DNA of 64,000 nucleotides from VRUE01 sp963701265. Its GTDB lineage: Bacteria; Actinomycetota; Thermoleophilia; Solirubrobacterales; 70-9. Made by a program: the position numbers and the translations under genes. The notes beneath the pieces are model-generated. The model had not been told where the DNA came from and did not search any database. It worked only from the letters and a program-made list of their open reading frames with translations. Of this stretch, positions 32,757-41,100 are shown piece by piece (within the stretch, counting starts at the first letter, position 1; each line of letters begins with the position of its first letter). The stretch is taken from positions 2,542,001 to 2,606,000 of the forward strand of contig OY969581.1 in assembly GCA_963701265.1 (NCBI GenBank), read 5' to 3'.

Positions 32757-32795
32757 TGCATGGCGCCTGGGGTTGCTGCGTGATTCAGTTCAAAC

Positions 32796-33500
32796 ATGGG
32801 AGAGAAAGCCGGCAAGACCAGCCCGGAGGCTTTTCGAAGACTTGCCTCAGCGATTCATCGCTGCAGGAAATGTCCACGGCTAGTGGACTGGCGCGAGGAG
32901 AGCGCTGCAGATCCTCCGCGCCGCTACCAGGGTGAGGACTACTGGGCACGACCGCTCGATGGTTTTGGCGATCTCGCTGCCAACATCGCGATCGTCGGCC
33001 TCGCGCCAGCTGCTCACGGCGCAAACCGCACCGGCCGCATATTCACCGGCGATCGCTCGGGGGATTGGCTATACGCGGCTCTGCATCGCGCGGGCTTCGC
33101 AAACCAGCCCGCCAGTGCGCATCGCGGGGATGGGCTCGAGTTGAGAGACGTCTATGTAACGGCAGTAGTGCGATGTGCTCCACCAGCCAACCGCCCAACT
33201 CCCACGGAGCGTGACCGCTGCCTGCCTTATCTCGAGCGCGAGCTGCAGCTGCTGGAGAACTGCCGCACGATCGTCGCGCTGGGAGGTTTTGCCTGGGACG
33301 GCTCCCTTCGCGCCCTGAGGAGCATGGGCGAGGAAATTCCCAGCCCGAAGCCACGATTCGGACATGGTGCCGAAGTCGAGGTCGGCAGATGGGATCTGCT
33401 GGGCTGCTATCACCCCAGTCAGCAGAACACGTTTACTGGGCGCCTTACTGAGCCGATGCTGGACTCGGTCCTTGCTCGTGCTCGGGAGATTTCCCAGTAA
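32796..33500 (+). CDS. udgB: Uracil-DNA glycosylase, family 5 (UdgB)
   Basis: A 234-residue protein. The active-site motif is VGLAPAAHGANRTGRIFTGD and the second motif is HPSQQNTFTGRLTEPML, both diagnostic for family 5. The former has Ala rather than Asn/Asp after GLAP, which is normal for UdgB. The N-terminal CRKCPRL belongs to the iron-sulfur cluster ligands. The enzyme removes uracil, hypoxanthine and related bases from DNA. It overlaps the convergent regulator gene by 56 bp at its 3' end. It lies between two paralogous winged-helix regulators. Confidence 0.9.
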   Translation: MGEKAGKTSPEAFRRLASAIHRCRKCPRLVDWREESAADPPRRYQGEDYWARPLDGFGDLAANIAIVGLAPAAHGANRTGRIFTGDRSGDWLYAALHRAGFANQPASAHRGDGLELRDVYVTAVVRCAPPANRPTPTERDRCLPYLERELQLLENCRTIVALGGFAWDGSLRALRSMGEEIPSPKPRFGHGAEVEVGRWDLLGCYHPSQQNTFTGRLTEPMLDSVLARAREISQ

Positions 33501-34122
33501 CCCCCAATCGGCTGCTCGGCCCCGGCGTCTCAAAAGCCAAAATCCCCACCATCGCGGAGAGGCCATCCTCACCCGTTTTCGCAAGTCGTGCCGCGCTCGC
33601 ATCAAGAATCTCGGTCAGGCCCGCGAGCGCCTGATCCATGAAGCTGGTGGCCTCCTCCCACCCACGCGTATCCAGTTGTGCCGGTGTCCAGCTCACATGC
33701 TCATCGCCCTGTCCGTCGAGCGTCCCCGAATCAAGCGCGACGGCTGCTTCGTCAAACATGGCCTGGACAAAGCTGGCAATGAAATCTGCCCTGATTGAAC
33801 CAGGCAGGCGCTGCCACGCCTCATCGTCAAAGAAGACCGTCCTCCTCGCCTGGAAGAAGTGCTCTTTTGCTCCTCGCCTTTGCCTGGTCTCGACCTTCTC
33901 GATGCATTCGAATTTCTCCAGCTCTTCGATGTGGTGGTAGAAGGAGCTGACGTCGGCGCCTAGTTCCTCGCCGATTTCACTGGCGCTGGCGACTCGCTCG
34001 TTGAGCACCGCGAGGATGTGCTCGCGCACGGGGTGGCCGAGGGCTTTGATCAGGCGGCGGTCGAAGAACGTCTTCAGCTCGTCCCCTTCGCTCAGCTCCT
34101 GCATTGACTTGCCTGGCTTCAC
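33445..34122 (-). CDS. Winged-helix (ArsR-type) transcriptional regulator, paralogue 2
   Basis: A 225-residue protein. The winged helix is FDRRLIKALGHPVREHILAVLNERVASASEIGEELGADVSSFYHHIEELEKFECIEKVE. It shares the HVSWTPAQLDTRGWEE block and overall layout with the regulator at 31786, so the two are duplicates. It overlaps the UDG gene by 56 bp in a tail-to-tail way. The gap upstream holds GTTTCAA-gattaa-TTGAAAC (34197-34216), a possible operator shared with the divergent E1-like gene. Confidence 0.82.
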   Translation of the reverse strand: MKPGKSMQELSEGDELKTFFDRRLIKALGHPVREHILAVLNERVASASEIGEELGADVSSFYHHIEELEKFECIEKVETRQRRGAKEHFFQARRTVFFDDEAWQRLPGSIRADFIASFVQAMFDEAAVALDSGTLDGQGDEHVSWTPAQLDTRGWEEATSFMDQALAGLTEILDASAARLAKTGEDGLSAMVGILAFETPGPSSRLGVTGKSPEHEQGPSPASAQ

Positions 34123-34196
34123 GGCTGCCTCCCGAGGTTGGATTGCGGCACCACGATAGATCTCCGTCCGTACCGCAACCGAGCCTTAATTGCGGC

Positions 34197-34216
34197 GTTT
34201 CAAGATTAATTGAAAC
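34197..34216. promoter_or_regulatory. 20-bp palindrome between winged-helix regulator 2 and the E1-like gene
   Basis: GTTTCAA (34197-34203), GATTAA, TTGAAAC (34210-34216), in an AT-rich stretch of an otherwise GC-rich gap. It lies 51 bp before the E1-like start and 75 bp from the regulator start. Confidence 0.45.
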
Positions 34217-34266
34217 TAATTTGAGCAATGCGCTGGTCTCAAGCGTACCCAGAGGAGGTGGGCAAA

Positions 34267-35373
34267 ATGCAACGACCGCGACTGAAGCGGACCACTCAGC
34301 AGATGGAGGCGCCCAATGGCGACCTCTACCTGCTCCGGCCGAGTGCCGGCGCAGACGTTCACATCGAGGACCCGGACCCGGAGGGACGGCGCCTGCTTAC
34401 CGCCCTCGACGGGACCCGGACGAAAGAGGAGCTGATCGAGGAGTTCGGCGTCGACGAGGTCGGCGATCTGCTCGCCCAGTTCGAGGAGCTGGGCGTGGTC
34501 GAGGACGCCGCCGACGACGACGAGATCCCCGCGGCGGTGGTCGAGCGCTTCGATCGCCAGCTGCGCTACTTCAGCGACATCACCAGCGGGCCGACGGCGG
34601 CGCAGTGCCAGGAACGCCTGGCCAAGGCGCGGATCGCCGTGCTCGGCATCGGCGGCCTCGGCGGCTGGTCGGCCCTGAACCTGGCCTGCTGCGGGATCGG
34701 CGAGATGCTGATCGTCGACTTCGACCGGGTCGAGCTGAGCAACCTCAATCGCCAGGTCCTCTACTCGGAGGCCGACATCGGCCGCTTCAAGGCCGAGGCG
34801 GCGGCGGAGCGCCTCGCCGGCTTCAACTCGGCGATGAAGGTCGAGGCGCGGGTGCAGAAGCTCGACAGCGAAGCGGCGATCACCGAGACGATCACCGGCT
34901 ACGACCTCGTGATCGACGCCTGCGACTGGCCCGCCCACGACATCGAGCGCTGGATCAACGCCGCCTGCTTCGCCGCCGGCATCCCCTTCGTCGCGATGAG
35001 CCACTTCCCGCCCGTGGCGCGGGTCGGGCCGCTCTACGTGCCGGGGGTGACCGGCTGCTTCAGCTGCCAGGAGATCAGCTACCGGCGTGCCTTCCCGCTG
35101 TACGACGTCGCGGTCGATCAGCAGCGGGGCAAAGGCTCGCCGGCGGCAACGCTGGGGCCCGCCTGCAGCTTGATCGGCGGCCAGATCGGGCTCGACATCA
35201 TGCACTACCTGACCGGCCTCGCCAGGCCCTCGACCCTGGGCGTCGGCCACATGTATGACCTGCGCACGATGCGGGTCGATCGTGAGCCGGTGGTGCCGGA
35301 GCCGAGCTGCCCGGTCTGCAGCGGGATGCAGCCCTCCTCCGACAAAGAGCTCCAGGAAACGGCGCCGCGATAG
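34267..35373 (+). CDS. E1/ThiF-like adenylyltransferase with PqqD-like N-terminus
   Basis: A 368-residue protein from ATG 34267, which has a strong Shine-Dalgarno (GAGGAGGTG). Residues about 15-85 form a PqqD-like peptide-binding region (PEGRRLLTALDGTRTKEELIEEFGV). The E1 domain follows: RFDRQLRYFSD, the nucleotide loop GIGGLGGWSALNLACCGIG, then DFDRVELSNLNRQVLY and DACDWPAHD. Zinc ligands are in CFSCQE and CPVCSG. Such proteins adenylate a peptide or sulfur-carrier C-terminus; the PqqD-like part suggests peptide (RiPP) modification. No precursor peptide or cyclodehydratase partner was found. Adjacent to a regulator and a TMEM175 channel. Confidence 0.82.
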   Translation: MQRPRLKRTTQQMEAPNGDLYLLRPSAGADVHIEDPDPEGRRLLTALDGTRTKEELIEEFGVDEVGDLLAQFEELGVVEDAADDDEIPAAVVERFDRQLRYFSDITSGPTAAQCQERLAKARIAVLGIGGLGGWSALNLACCGIGEMLIVDFDRVELSNLNRQVLYSEADIGRFKAEAAAERLAGFNSAMKVEARVQKLDSEAAITETITGYDLVIDACDWPAHDIERWINAACFAAGIPFVAMSHFPPVARVGPLYVPGVTGCFSCQEISYRRAFPLYDVAVDQQRGKGSPAATLGPACSLIGGQIGLDIMHYLTGLARPSTLGVGHMYDLRTMRVDREPVVPEPSCPVCSGMQPSSDKELQETAPR

Positions 35374-36000
35374 CTAAGCGGAGCTGCGCGCCCGAGAAAA
35401 GCGGGCGATGAACGGTCCGAAGAAGAGGGCGAGCCAGCAATACGGCGCCAGGTGCGGGTTGACGACCGCCATCGGGATCGAGATGGCGAAGACCGCGGCG
35501 ACGATCAGGGCGCTGCGCGTGCCTGCGCGTGCCTCCTCCGGCGAGGTCCGGGTGAGCCCGGCGCGGCGGGCGTCGACGAACATCAGCAGGCCCGAGAGGA
35601 TCACCCCGATCAGGTTGATCGCGTAGAGGATCACCGCCGCCTCGGCGCCGCCGTAATCGCCGAGCATCTGGCTGCTGAAGGGGAGCAGCACGATCCAGGC
35701 GAGGTAGAAGAGGTTGAGCACGATCAGCCGCCCGTCGAAGCGGATCACCTCGCCGAAGAAACGGTGGTGGATGAGCCAGAAGCGCCCAATCACGGCGAAG
35801 CTGATCGCGTAGGCGAAGAGATCCTGGCGCTCGTCCAGCAGCGCCTTGCCGAGCCCGTCGTTGGAGACCCCGGGGTCAACGCCCAGCTGCAGCACCAGCA
35901 GCGTGATCGCGATCGCGAAGACCCCGTCGCTGAAGGCGACGATGCGCGAGAACTCGATCTCGTTCTCTTCCCGCTGCTTTGCCGTCTGTGCGCGCGACAC
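35374..36000 (-). CDS. TMEM175 family potassium channel
   Basis: A 208-residue membrane protein of the bacterial TMEM175 type, with six hydrophobic helices. The family motif RIVAFSDGVFAIAITLLVL holds the FSDG element at the first pore helix. IHHRFFGEVIRFD and LIVLNLFYLAWIVLLPFSSQMLG are also typical. Bacterial members are potassium-selective, weakly gated channels. It is tail-to-tail with the E1-like gene (stops adjacent). Confidence 0.88.
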   Translation of the reverse strand: MSRAQTAKQREENEIEFSRIVAFSDGVFAIAITLLVLQLGVDPGVSNDGLGKALLDERQDLFAYAISFAVIGRFWLIHHRFFGEVIRFDGRLIVLNLFYLAWIVLLPFSSQMLGDYGGAEAAVILYAINLIGVILSGLLMFVDARRAGLTRTSPEEARAGTRSALIVAAVFAISIPMAVVNPHLAPYCWLALFFGPFIARFSRARSSA

Positions 36001-36100
36001 GCCCCCATCATCGAGACCGCCCGCGACGGAACCGATGTCGCCCGGGTCAAATAAGTACCAATCCGATTGCGGCGGACAAATGCTGCGGAATACTTGCGCG

Positions 36101-36472
36101 ATGGCCGATCAGAGCGACCCTCACGGCGGCGAGTATCCCGAGCTCGGGGTAGCGGAGCTGGTGGCAAGGGTTCGTGAGGAGCTCGAGACGCTCGATGCCG
36201 ATCGCAGGAGCGCCGGCAAGCCGGCCCTCTTCGCGTTGAAAGAGATGGAGCTCGAGCTTCAGTTCACGGCGGTTGAACGGATCGACGGGACAGGCGGGAT
36301 CGATCTCAAGGTCATCTCGGTGGGTGGATCGAAGGGCATCGAGTCGACGGCCGCGCAGAAGATCAACCTGCGCTTTGCGCTCGATCCGGTGGCCGACCGG
36401 GAACGCGCCCTCGGCAGTCGGGGCAGCGCCTCCGGCGGCGAGATCGACCTCGAAGACACCGACCCCATTTGA
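36101..36472 (+). CDS. trypco2 domain protein (conflict-system component)
   Basis: A 123-residue protein. Its core ELGVAELVARVREELE, then ALKEMELELQFTAVERIDGTGGIDLKVISVGGSKGIESTAAQKINLRFALDP, follows the trypsin-co-occurring domain 2 (trypco2) pattern. Published work on NTP-dependent conflict systems found this domain beside trypsin-like or other effectors. Its TGA overlaps the TTG start of the next gene (TTGA), a sign of coupling. No trypsin-like protease is in the window, so the 498-residue neighbour is the likely effector. The assignment is by pattern, not search. Confidence 0.7.
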   Translation: MADQSDPHGGEYPELGVAELVARVREELETLDADRRSAGKPALFALKEMELELQFTAVERIDGTGGIDLKVISVGGSKGIESTAAQKINLRFALDPVADRERALGSRGSASGGEIDLEDTDPI

Positions 36473-37965
36473 CGTCATCGCTGGACGACCTGGTCGAGCT
36501 CGAGCTCGACGCGCGTCCGCTTCGGCTTCATGCCGAGGGCGGGAGCTTCTCCCATTACGGGCCCGTGATGTACGCGCCGGAGGGCGCGGACACCGTGGTG
36601 GAAAACGTGACCGCCCACGAGCTCAATCACTACTGGATGCATTCCTCGACTCCCTACGGGGCGGTGCTGGACGAGCTCGCCGAGCTGGCGGGCCGGGAGA
36701 CGATCCTCTACTGCGTCACCCTCCACAGGAAGAGCCAACCGATACCGACACCGGCCGTCGACGTCGCCCGCGCCTTCCGCGAGCAGCGGCTTTCCAGCGA
36801 GCAATTTCCCCTTCTGCACACTCTCTCGGAGAGACATGTCGTTCCGTGGACCCACGAGGTCCTGCTCGAGAATTGGTTCGAGGGACGAGACCTCGCCTCG
36901 GTGAAGGCCGCGAGCCTCCCCAAGCTCCTGCGCTGGTTGATCGACTTCGAGGACCGCAGCCGCGCGATTCGCTCGGACGAGGAGCTGTTCACCAAGGAGC
37001 CGCCTGAATTCTCGGACTACCAGCGCCGCTTCGTTCTCAGTTGGGCGGAGGCACTCGAAACCCTGGAGCGGCCGGCATTCCCCTCGGTTGAGCTGGAAAC
37101 AGGATCCGTGCCGCTGGGAGCACAGCATCTCTTCGAGTCATGCGCGCAGCAGATGGAGCAGGTTGACGAAGCGTTCTGGGACAGGGCGAGCCTGCCGCTG
37201 AAAAACCTCTACTGGGGCCTGCTTGGGGCCATGGTCCAGCGCTACCCCGGGAACATCGAGAGCGAAGCCGGCATTCGCTCCGTGATCTCGACGCTGGTGA
37301 CGGTCGCCGACCTGGCGCTCTTCATCCCGGTCGGGCGCGTCTACGGGCGCCTCCGCGAGGACTCGATGACCCCGAGGGACCTCCATCCGGGCTGGCGCTT
37401 CGAGATCCTCCTGGACAAGCTCTCCCCGGAGGATTGGCTCGAAGGGATCGACGAGAGCGCGCGGCGCCTCCAGCAACGGCTCCGCATGAAGGCGGGATGG
37501 CCCTCGACGGATCGCTTCCTCGAACTGGGGGCTGGACTCGCCCTGATCAACCACGACAACGCGCGCCACGCGGCCGCCTGTCGCATGCGGCTCGATGCAG
37601 ACGACCGCCTGATCGCCGGGCCCGGGTTCGACGCCACTCGGCTCGAACCGCTGCTGAAGGATCACTATCCGATCTTCATCAAGGGGCCCGAGACCATCAT
37701 CGGCGGAACGAACACCGGGGAGCGGTTGCGGCCGCTGATCTCGTACTCGCTCGCCAGCTTCGCCTGGATGGTGATGCGAAAGGGCCAGTTGAGCTGGCCC
37801 GAGCTCTTCCCGCCCGGTCTCGATTTCACCGACCTCTTCGAGAACGTCGGCAGCTACGAGGAGCTGCTGGCCCTCTACCGCGAAATCGTTCCGTTCTACC
37901 CCGACGAGTCCTTCTGCAGCGCGGACGAGTTGTATCCTCGCGGAGGCAGTCCCAAATCCGCATAG
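36469..37965 (+). CDS. Unrecognised 498-residue protein with HELNH motif, coupled to trypco2
   Basis: The start is TTG at 36469, overlapping the trypco2 stop. Residues about 45-75 contain TVVENVTAHELNHYWMHSSTPYG and LDELAELAGRETI. HELNH fits HExxH, so a zinc peptidase is possible, with a Glu in LDELAE as third ligand, although the spacing is shorter than in thermolysin. No signal peptide or membrane helix is evident. The rest is helical, with YRRF/WAEALETLERP and RLDADDRLIAGPGFDATRL; no known fold was identified. Length and coupling suggest an intracellular effector. It ends 18 bp before tRNA-Thr, an integration site. Confidence 0.6.
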   Translation: MTSSLDDLVELELDARPLRLHAEGGSFSHYGPVMYAPEGADTVVENVTAHELNHYWMHSSTPYGAVLDELAELAGRETILYCVTLHRKSQPIPTPAVDVARAFREQRLSSEQFPLLHTLSERHVVPWTHEVLLENWFEGRDLASVKAASLPKLLRWLIDFEDRSRAIRSDEELFTKEPPEFSDYQRRFVLSWAEALETLERPAFPSVELETGSVPLGAQHLFESCAQQMEQVDEAFWDRASLPLKNLYWGLLGAMVQRYPGNIESEAGIRSVISTLVTVADLALFIPVGRVYGRLREDSMTPRDLHPGWRFEILLDKLSPEDWLEGIDESARRLQQRLRMKAGWPSTDRFLELGAGLALINHDNARHAAACRMRLDADDRLIAGPGFDATRLEPLLKDHYPIFIKGPETIIGGTNTGERLRPLISYSLASFAWMVMRKGQLSWPELFPPGLDFTDLFENVGSYEELLALYREIVPFYPDESFCSADELYPRGGSPKSA

Positions 37966-37983
37966 GAAGAGGGCTCAAAGCCC

Positions 37984-38056
37984 GCCGACGTAGCTCAGTT
38001 GGTAGAGCACTTCACTCGTAATGAAGGGGTCCCCGGTTCAAATCCGGGCGTCGGCT
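37984..38056 (+). tRNA. tRNA-Thr (anticodon CGT)
   Basis: Acceptor stem GCCGACG (37984-37990) pairs with CGTCGGC (38049-38055), discriminator T. D arm GCTC-AGTTGGTA-GAGC. Anticodon stem CTTCA/TGAAG with loop CTCGTAA, anticodon CGT. T arm CCCGG-TTCAAAT-CCGGG. CCA is not encoded. Its 3' half is duplicated at 42236. Confidence 0.96.
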
Positions 38057-38074
38057 TCCCATTCCAGAGCGGTG
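38013..38074 (+). repeat. 62-bp direct repeat, left copy (att-like, in tRNA-Thr)
   Basis: Starts in the anticodon stem/loop of tRNA-Thr (CACTCGTAATG) and continues 18 bp past its 3' end (to AGAGCGGTG). It is identical to 42236-42297. The start in the anticodon loop is the classic crossover region of tyrosine-recombinase elements that insert at tRNA 3' ends. Three CCGAACA motifs follow at 38086, 38121 and 38132. Confidence 0.85.
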
Positions 38075-38185
38075 TCCGCATGAAACCGAACAGAGCTGAA
38101 GCGGTCACATGCGCCAAATCCCGAACAGATCCCGAACATCTCACGCCGTCATTCCGTCGCCAGCGGGAGACATGTCCTCACCGGA

Positions 38186-41100
38186 TCAAGGATTGATCGC
38201 CTGGCTCATTATCGCCAGGCTTGCCTCATAGTTGGCGCTGCCGCCATAGGCAGCAGTGATTTCATGCACTCCCGGAGCCAGGGATTTGAGCGGATAGGCC
38301 GCGGAGCTGCCTTTAAGGGGAACGACGGCGAGGACCGTTTCGCCCTCGCTGAAGGTGACCGAGCCGGTCGGCGTGCCGGTGCCGGGAGCCAGCGCTTTGA
38401 CGGTCGCCTTCAGGGTTCCCGACGATCCGTTGGGCGCCGGGTTTTTCGAACTGGTCAGAGTCAGTTTCGTCGCGGCTTTCGCGATTGTCACAGCGATGCT
38501 CGCATCGCTCGTCCCGTAGTGGGGGTCGCCGCTGTAGGTCGCGGTGATGTCGTGATTCCCCGGCGCCAGTGTTTTGAGCGCGTATTTGGCGGTCGTCCCA
38601 GAGAGGGGCGCGGTCGCCAATACCGTCGACCCCTCGCTGAAGGTGACCGTGCCCGTTGGCGTGCCGGCGCCGGGCGCAACGGCTTTGGCGACCGCGCGGA
38701 GAGTTGCGGACGATCCGTAGGGCGCCGGATTCAGCGAGCTGGTCAGGGTTAGCTGGGTGCTCGCTTTGGCCACGGTCTGGGTGATTGAGGATTTGCTCGG
38801 TTCGTAGTCGGTGCTGCCGCTGAAGCTGGCAGTGATCGCGTGGCTGCCCGGCTCCACGGCTTTGAGGGCATATTTAGCGCTGCCCGCCGAGAGCGAGACC
38901 GTTGCAAGGACCGTTTCGCCCTCGCTGAAGGTGACCGAGCCGGTCGGCGTGCCGGTGCCGGGAGCCAGCGCTTTGACGGTGGCTTTCAGAGTGCCGGCGG
39001 AGCCGTAGGGCGCCGGATTCAGCGAGCTGGTCAGGGTTAGCTGGGTGCTCGCTTTGGTCACGGTCTGGATCAGCGGAGCCGATTTGCTCGGGCCGAAATA
39101 GGCGTTTCCGCCGTACACCCCGACAACTTCGTGCACACCTGCCCCCAGGCCCGTTTTGTTGAGGGCCGCGGTGCCTTTGCTGAGGACTGCGGTGCCCAGC
39201 GTCGTGGTGCCGTCGACGAAGGTCACGCTTCCGGTCGGAACGGGGGCACCCGGGGTCTCCGGGATGACTTTCGCGGTGAAGGTCACTTTGGCCCCCCGCA
39301 CCGAAGGGTTGGGAGCACTCGACAGTGTCACTGAGGGGCCGTAGCGATACCGATCCGAGGAGTTGGTAGAGCTGGTCCCGCTCGGGGTGACCACGGTAAC
39401 GTCGACGGTGCCAGTCCCGGCCGGCACGGTCGCTGTGATCAAGGTCGGAGAGTTGACGGTGAAGCTGGCGGCCGTCTGGCCGAATCTCACCGCCGTCGCA
39501 CCATTGAACCCAGTGCCCGCAATGGTCACCTCGGTCCCCCCCGCTTCCGCGCCGGTGTCTGGGCTGACCCCGTTGACCAGCGGCGGCGAGGGTGGCTGGG
39601 TGCTCTGCAGCGCAATCGCCAGCGTCGTGTCCCCGGTCAGAGCCGGAACCGCGAACACGGCCTGCGAGTAGGCGCCGCTGGAAGGCGTGGCCTTGCCGCC
39701 GTTGGGGGCGGCGTCGGTCGGGAACATAAGCATGTGAGCGATACCGGCGGAATCGGTGGTGGCGTCGGCTATCGAGTAGCTGTTGCTGGTTGGATCGAGC
39801 TGTAGGCCGGGGGCCATTTCGTAGGCAGTCGCGTGGCCATCGAGTCGGATCGCCGTGTTCGGCACAGGATCACCGTTTTGGTCGGCGACCCTGACGTCGA
39901 CTTTGACGAGGGGTGGCAGTTTGAAGTCGGCGCTCGAGTCTTCGTCGATCGTCTTGTAGGTGATGAACTGCCAGAAGCTGGGGTGCCCTACGCCCTGGCC
40001 GGAGAGGAAGATCTCGTATTTGCCGGGAGCCAAGCCCGAGGTCGAGAAGGTCCCGTCGGCGGCGGTATAGGAGTTGCGTTCGACCGGGATGCCGTGATCA
40101 AGCGGACCCCAAGTCTGCACCCGGATGCCGGCGGCGGGTGCGCCGGAGGCCTCTTTGACGGTGCCGGAGAAGGAGAGGGAGCGCACAAGCGTCACGTCAA
40201 GCGTCGTGTCCCCGGTCAGAGCCGGAACCGCGAACACGGCCTGCGAGTAGGCGCCGCTGGAAGGCGTGGCCTTGCCGCCGTTGGGGGCGGCGTCGGTCGG
40301 GAACATCAGCATGTGAGCGATACCGGCGGAATCGGTGGTGGCGTCGGCTATCGAGTAGCTGTTGCTGGTTGGATCGAGCTGTAGGCCGGGGGCCATTTCG
40401 TAGGCAGTCGCGTGGCCATCGAGTCGGATCGCCGTGTTCGGCACAGGATCACCGTTTTGGTCGGCGACCCTGACGTCGACTTTGACGAGGGGTGGCAGTT
40501 TGAAGTCGGCGCTCGAGTCTTCGTCGATCGTCTTGTAGGTGATGAACTGCCAGAAGCTGGGGTGCCCTACGCCCTGGCCGGAGAGGAAGATCTCGTATTT
40601 GCCGGGAGCCAAGCCCGAGGTCGAGAAGGTCCCGTCGGCGGCGGTATAGGAGTTGCGTTCGACCGGGATGCCGTGATCAAGCGGACCCCAAGTCTGCACC
40701 CGGATGCCGGCGGCGGGTGCGCCGGAGGCCTCTTTGACGGTGCCGGAGAAGGAGAGGGAGCGCACAAGCGTCACGTCAAGCGTCGTGTCCCCGGTCAGAG
40801 CCGGAACCGCGAACACGGCCTGCGAGTAGGCGCCGCTGGAAGGCGTGGCCTTGCCGCCGTTGGGGGCGGCGTCGGTCGGGAACATCAGCATGTGAGCGAT
40901 ACCGGCGGAATCGGTGGTGGCGTCGGCTATCGAGTAGCTGTTGCTGGTTGGATCGAGCTGTAGGCCGGGGGCCATTTCGTAGGCAGTCGCGTGGCCATCG
41001 AGTCGGATCGCCGTGTTCGGCACAGGATCACCGTTTTGGTCGGCGACCCTGACGTCGACTTTGACGAGGGGTGGCAGTTTGAAGTCGGCGCTCGAGTCTT

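Larger units (their letters stand above)
32497..32795. other. 299-bp non-coding gap upstream of the UDG gene
   Basis: No supported gene. Two palindromes are present: CTGGAA-CTTT-TTCCAG (32548-32563) near the regulator and a 39-bp perfect palindrome at 32718-32756. The stretch near 32500-32580 is AT-rich relative to the window, as expected of promoters. A 104-residue plus frame (32621-32935) overlaps the UDG gene and shows no features. Confidence 0.5.
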
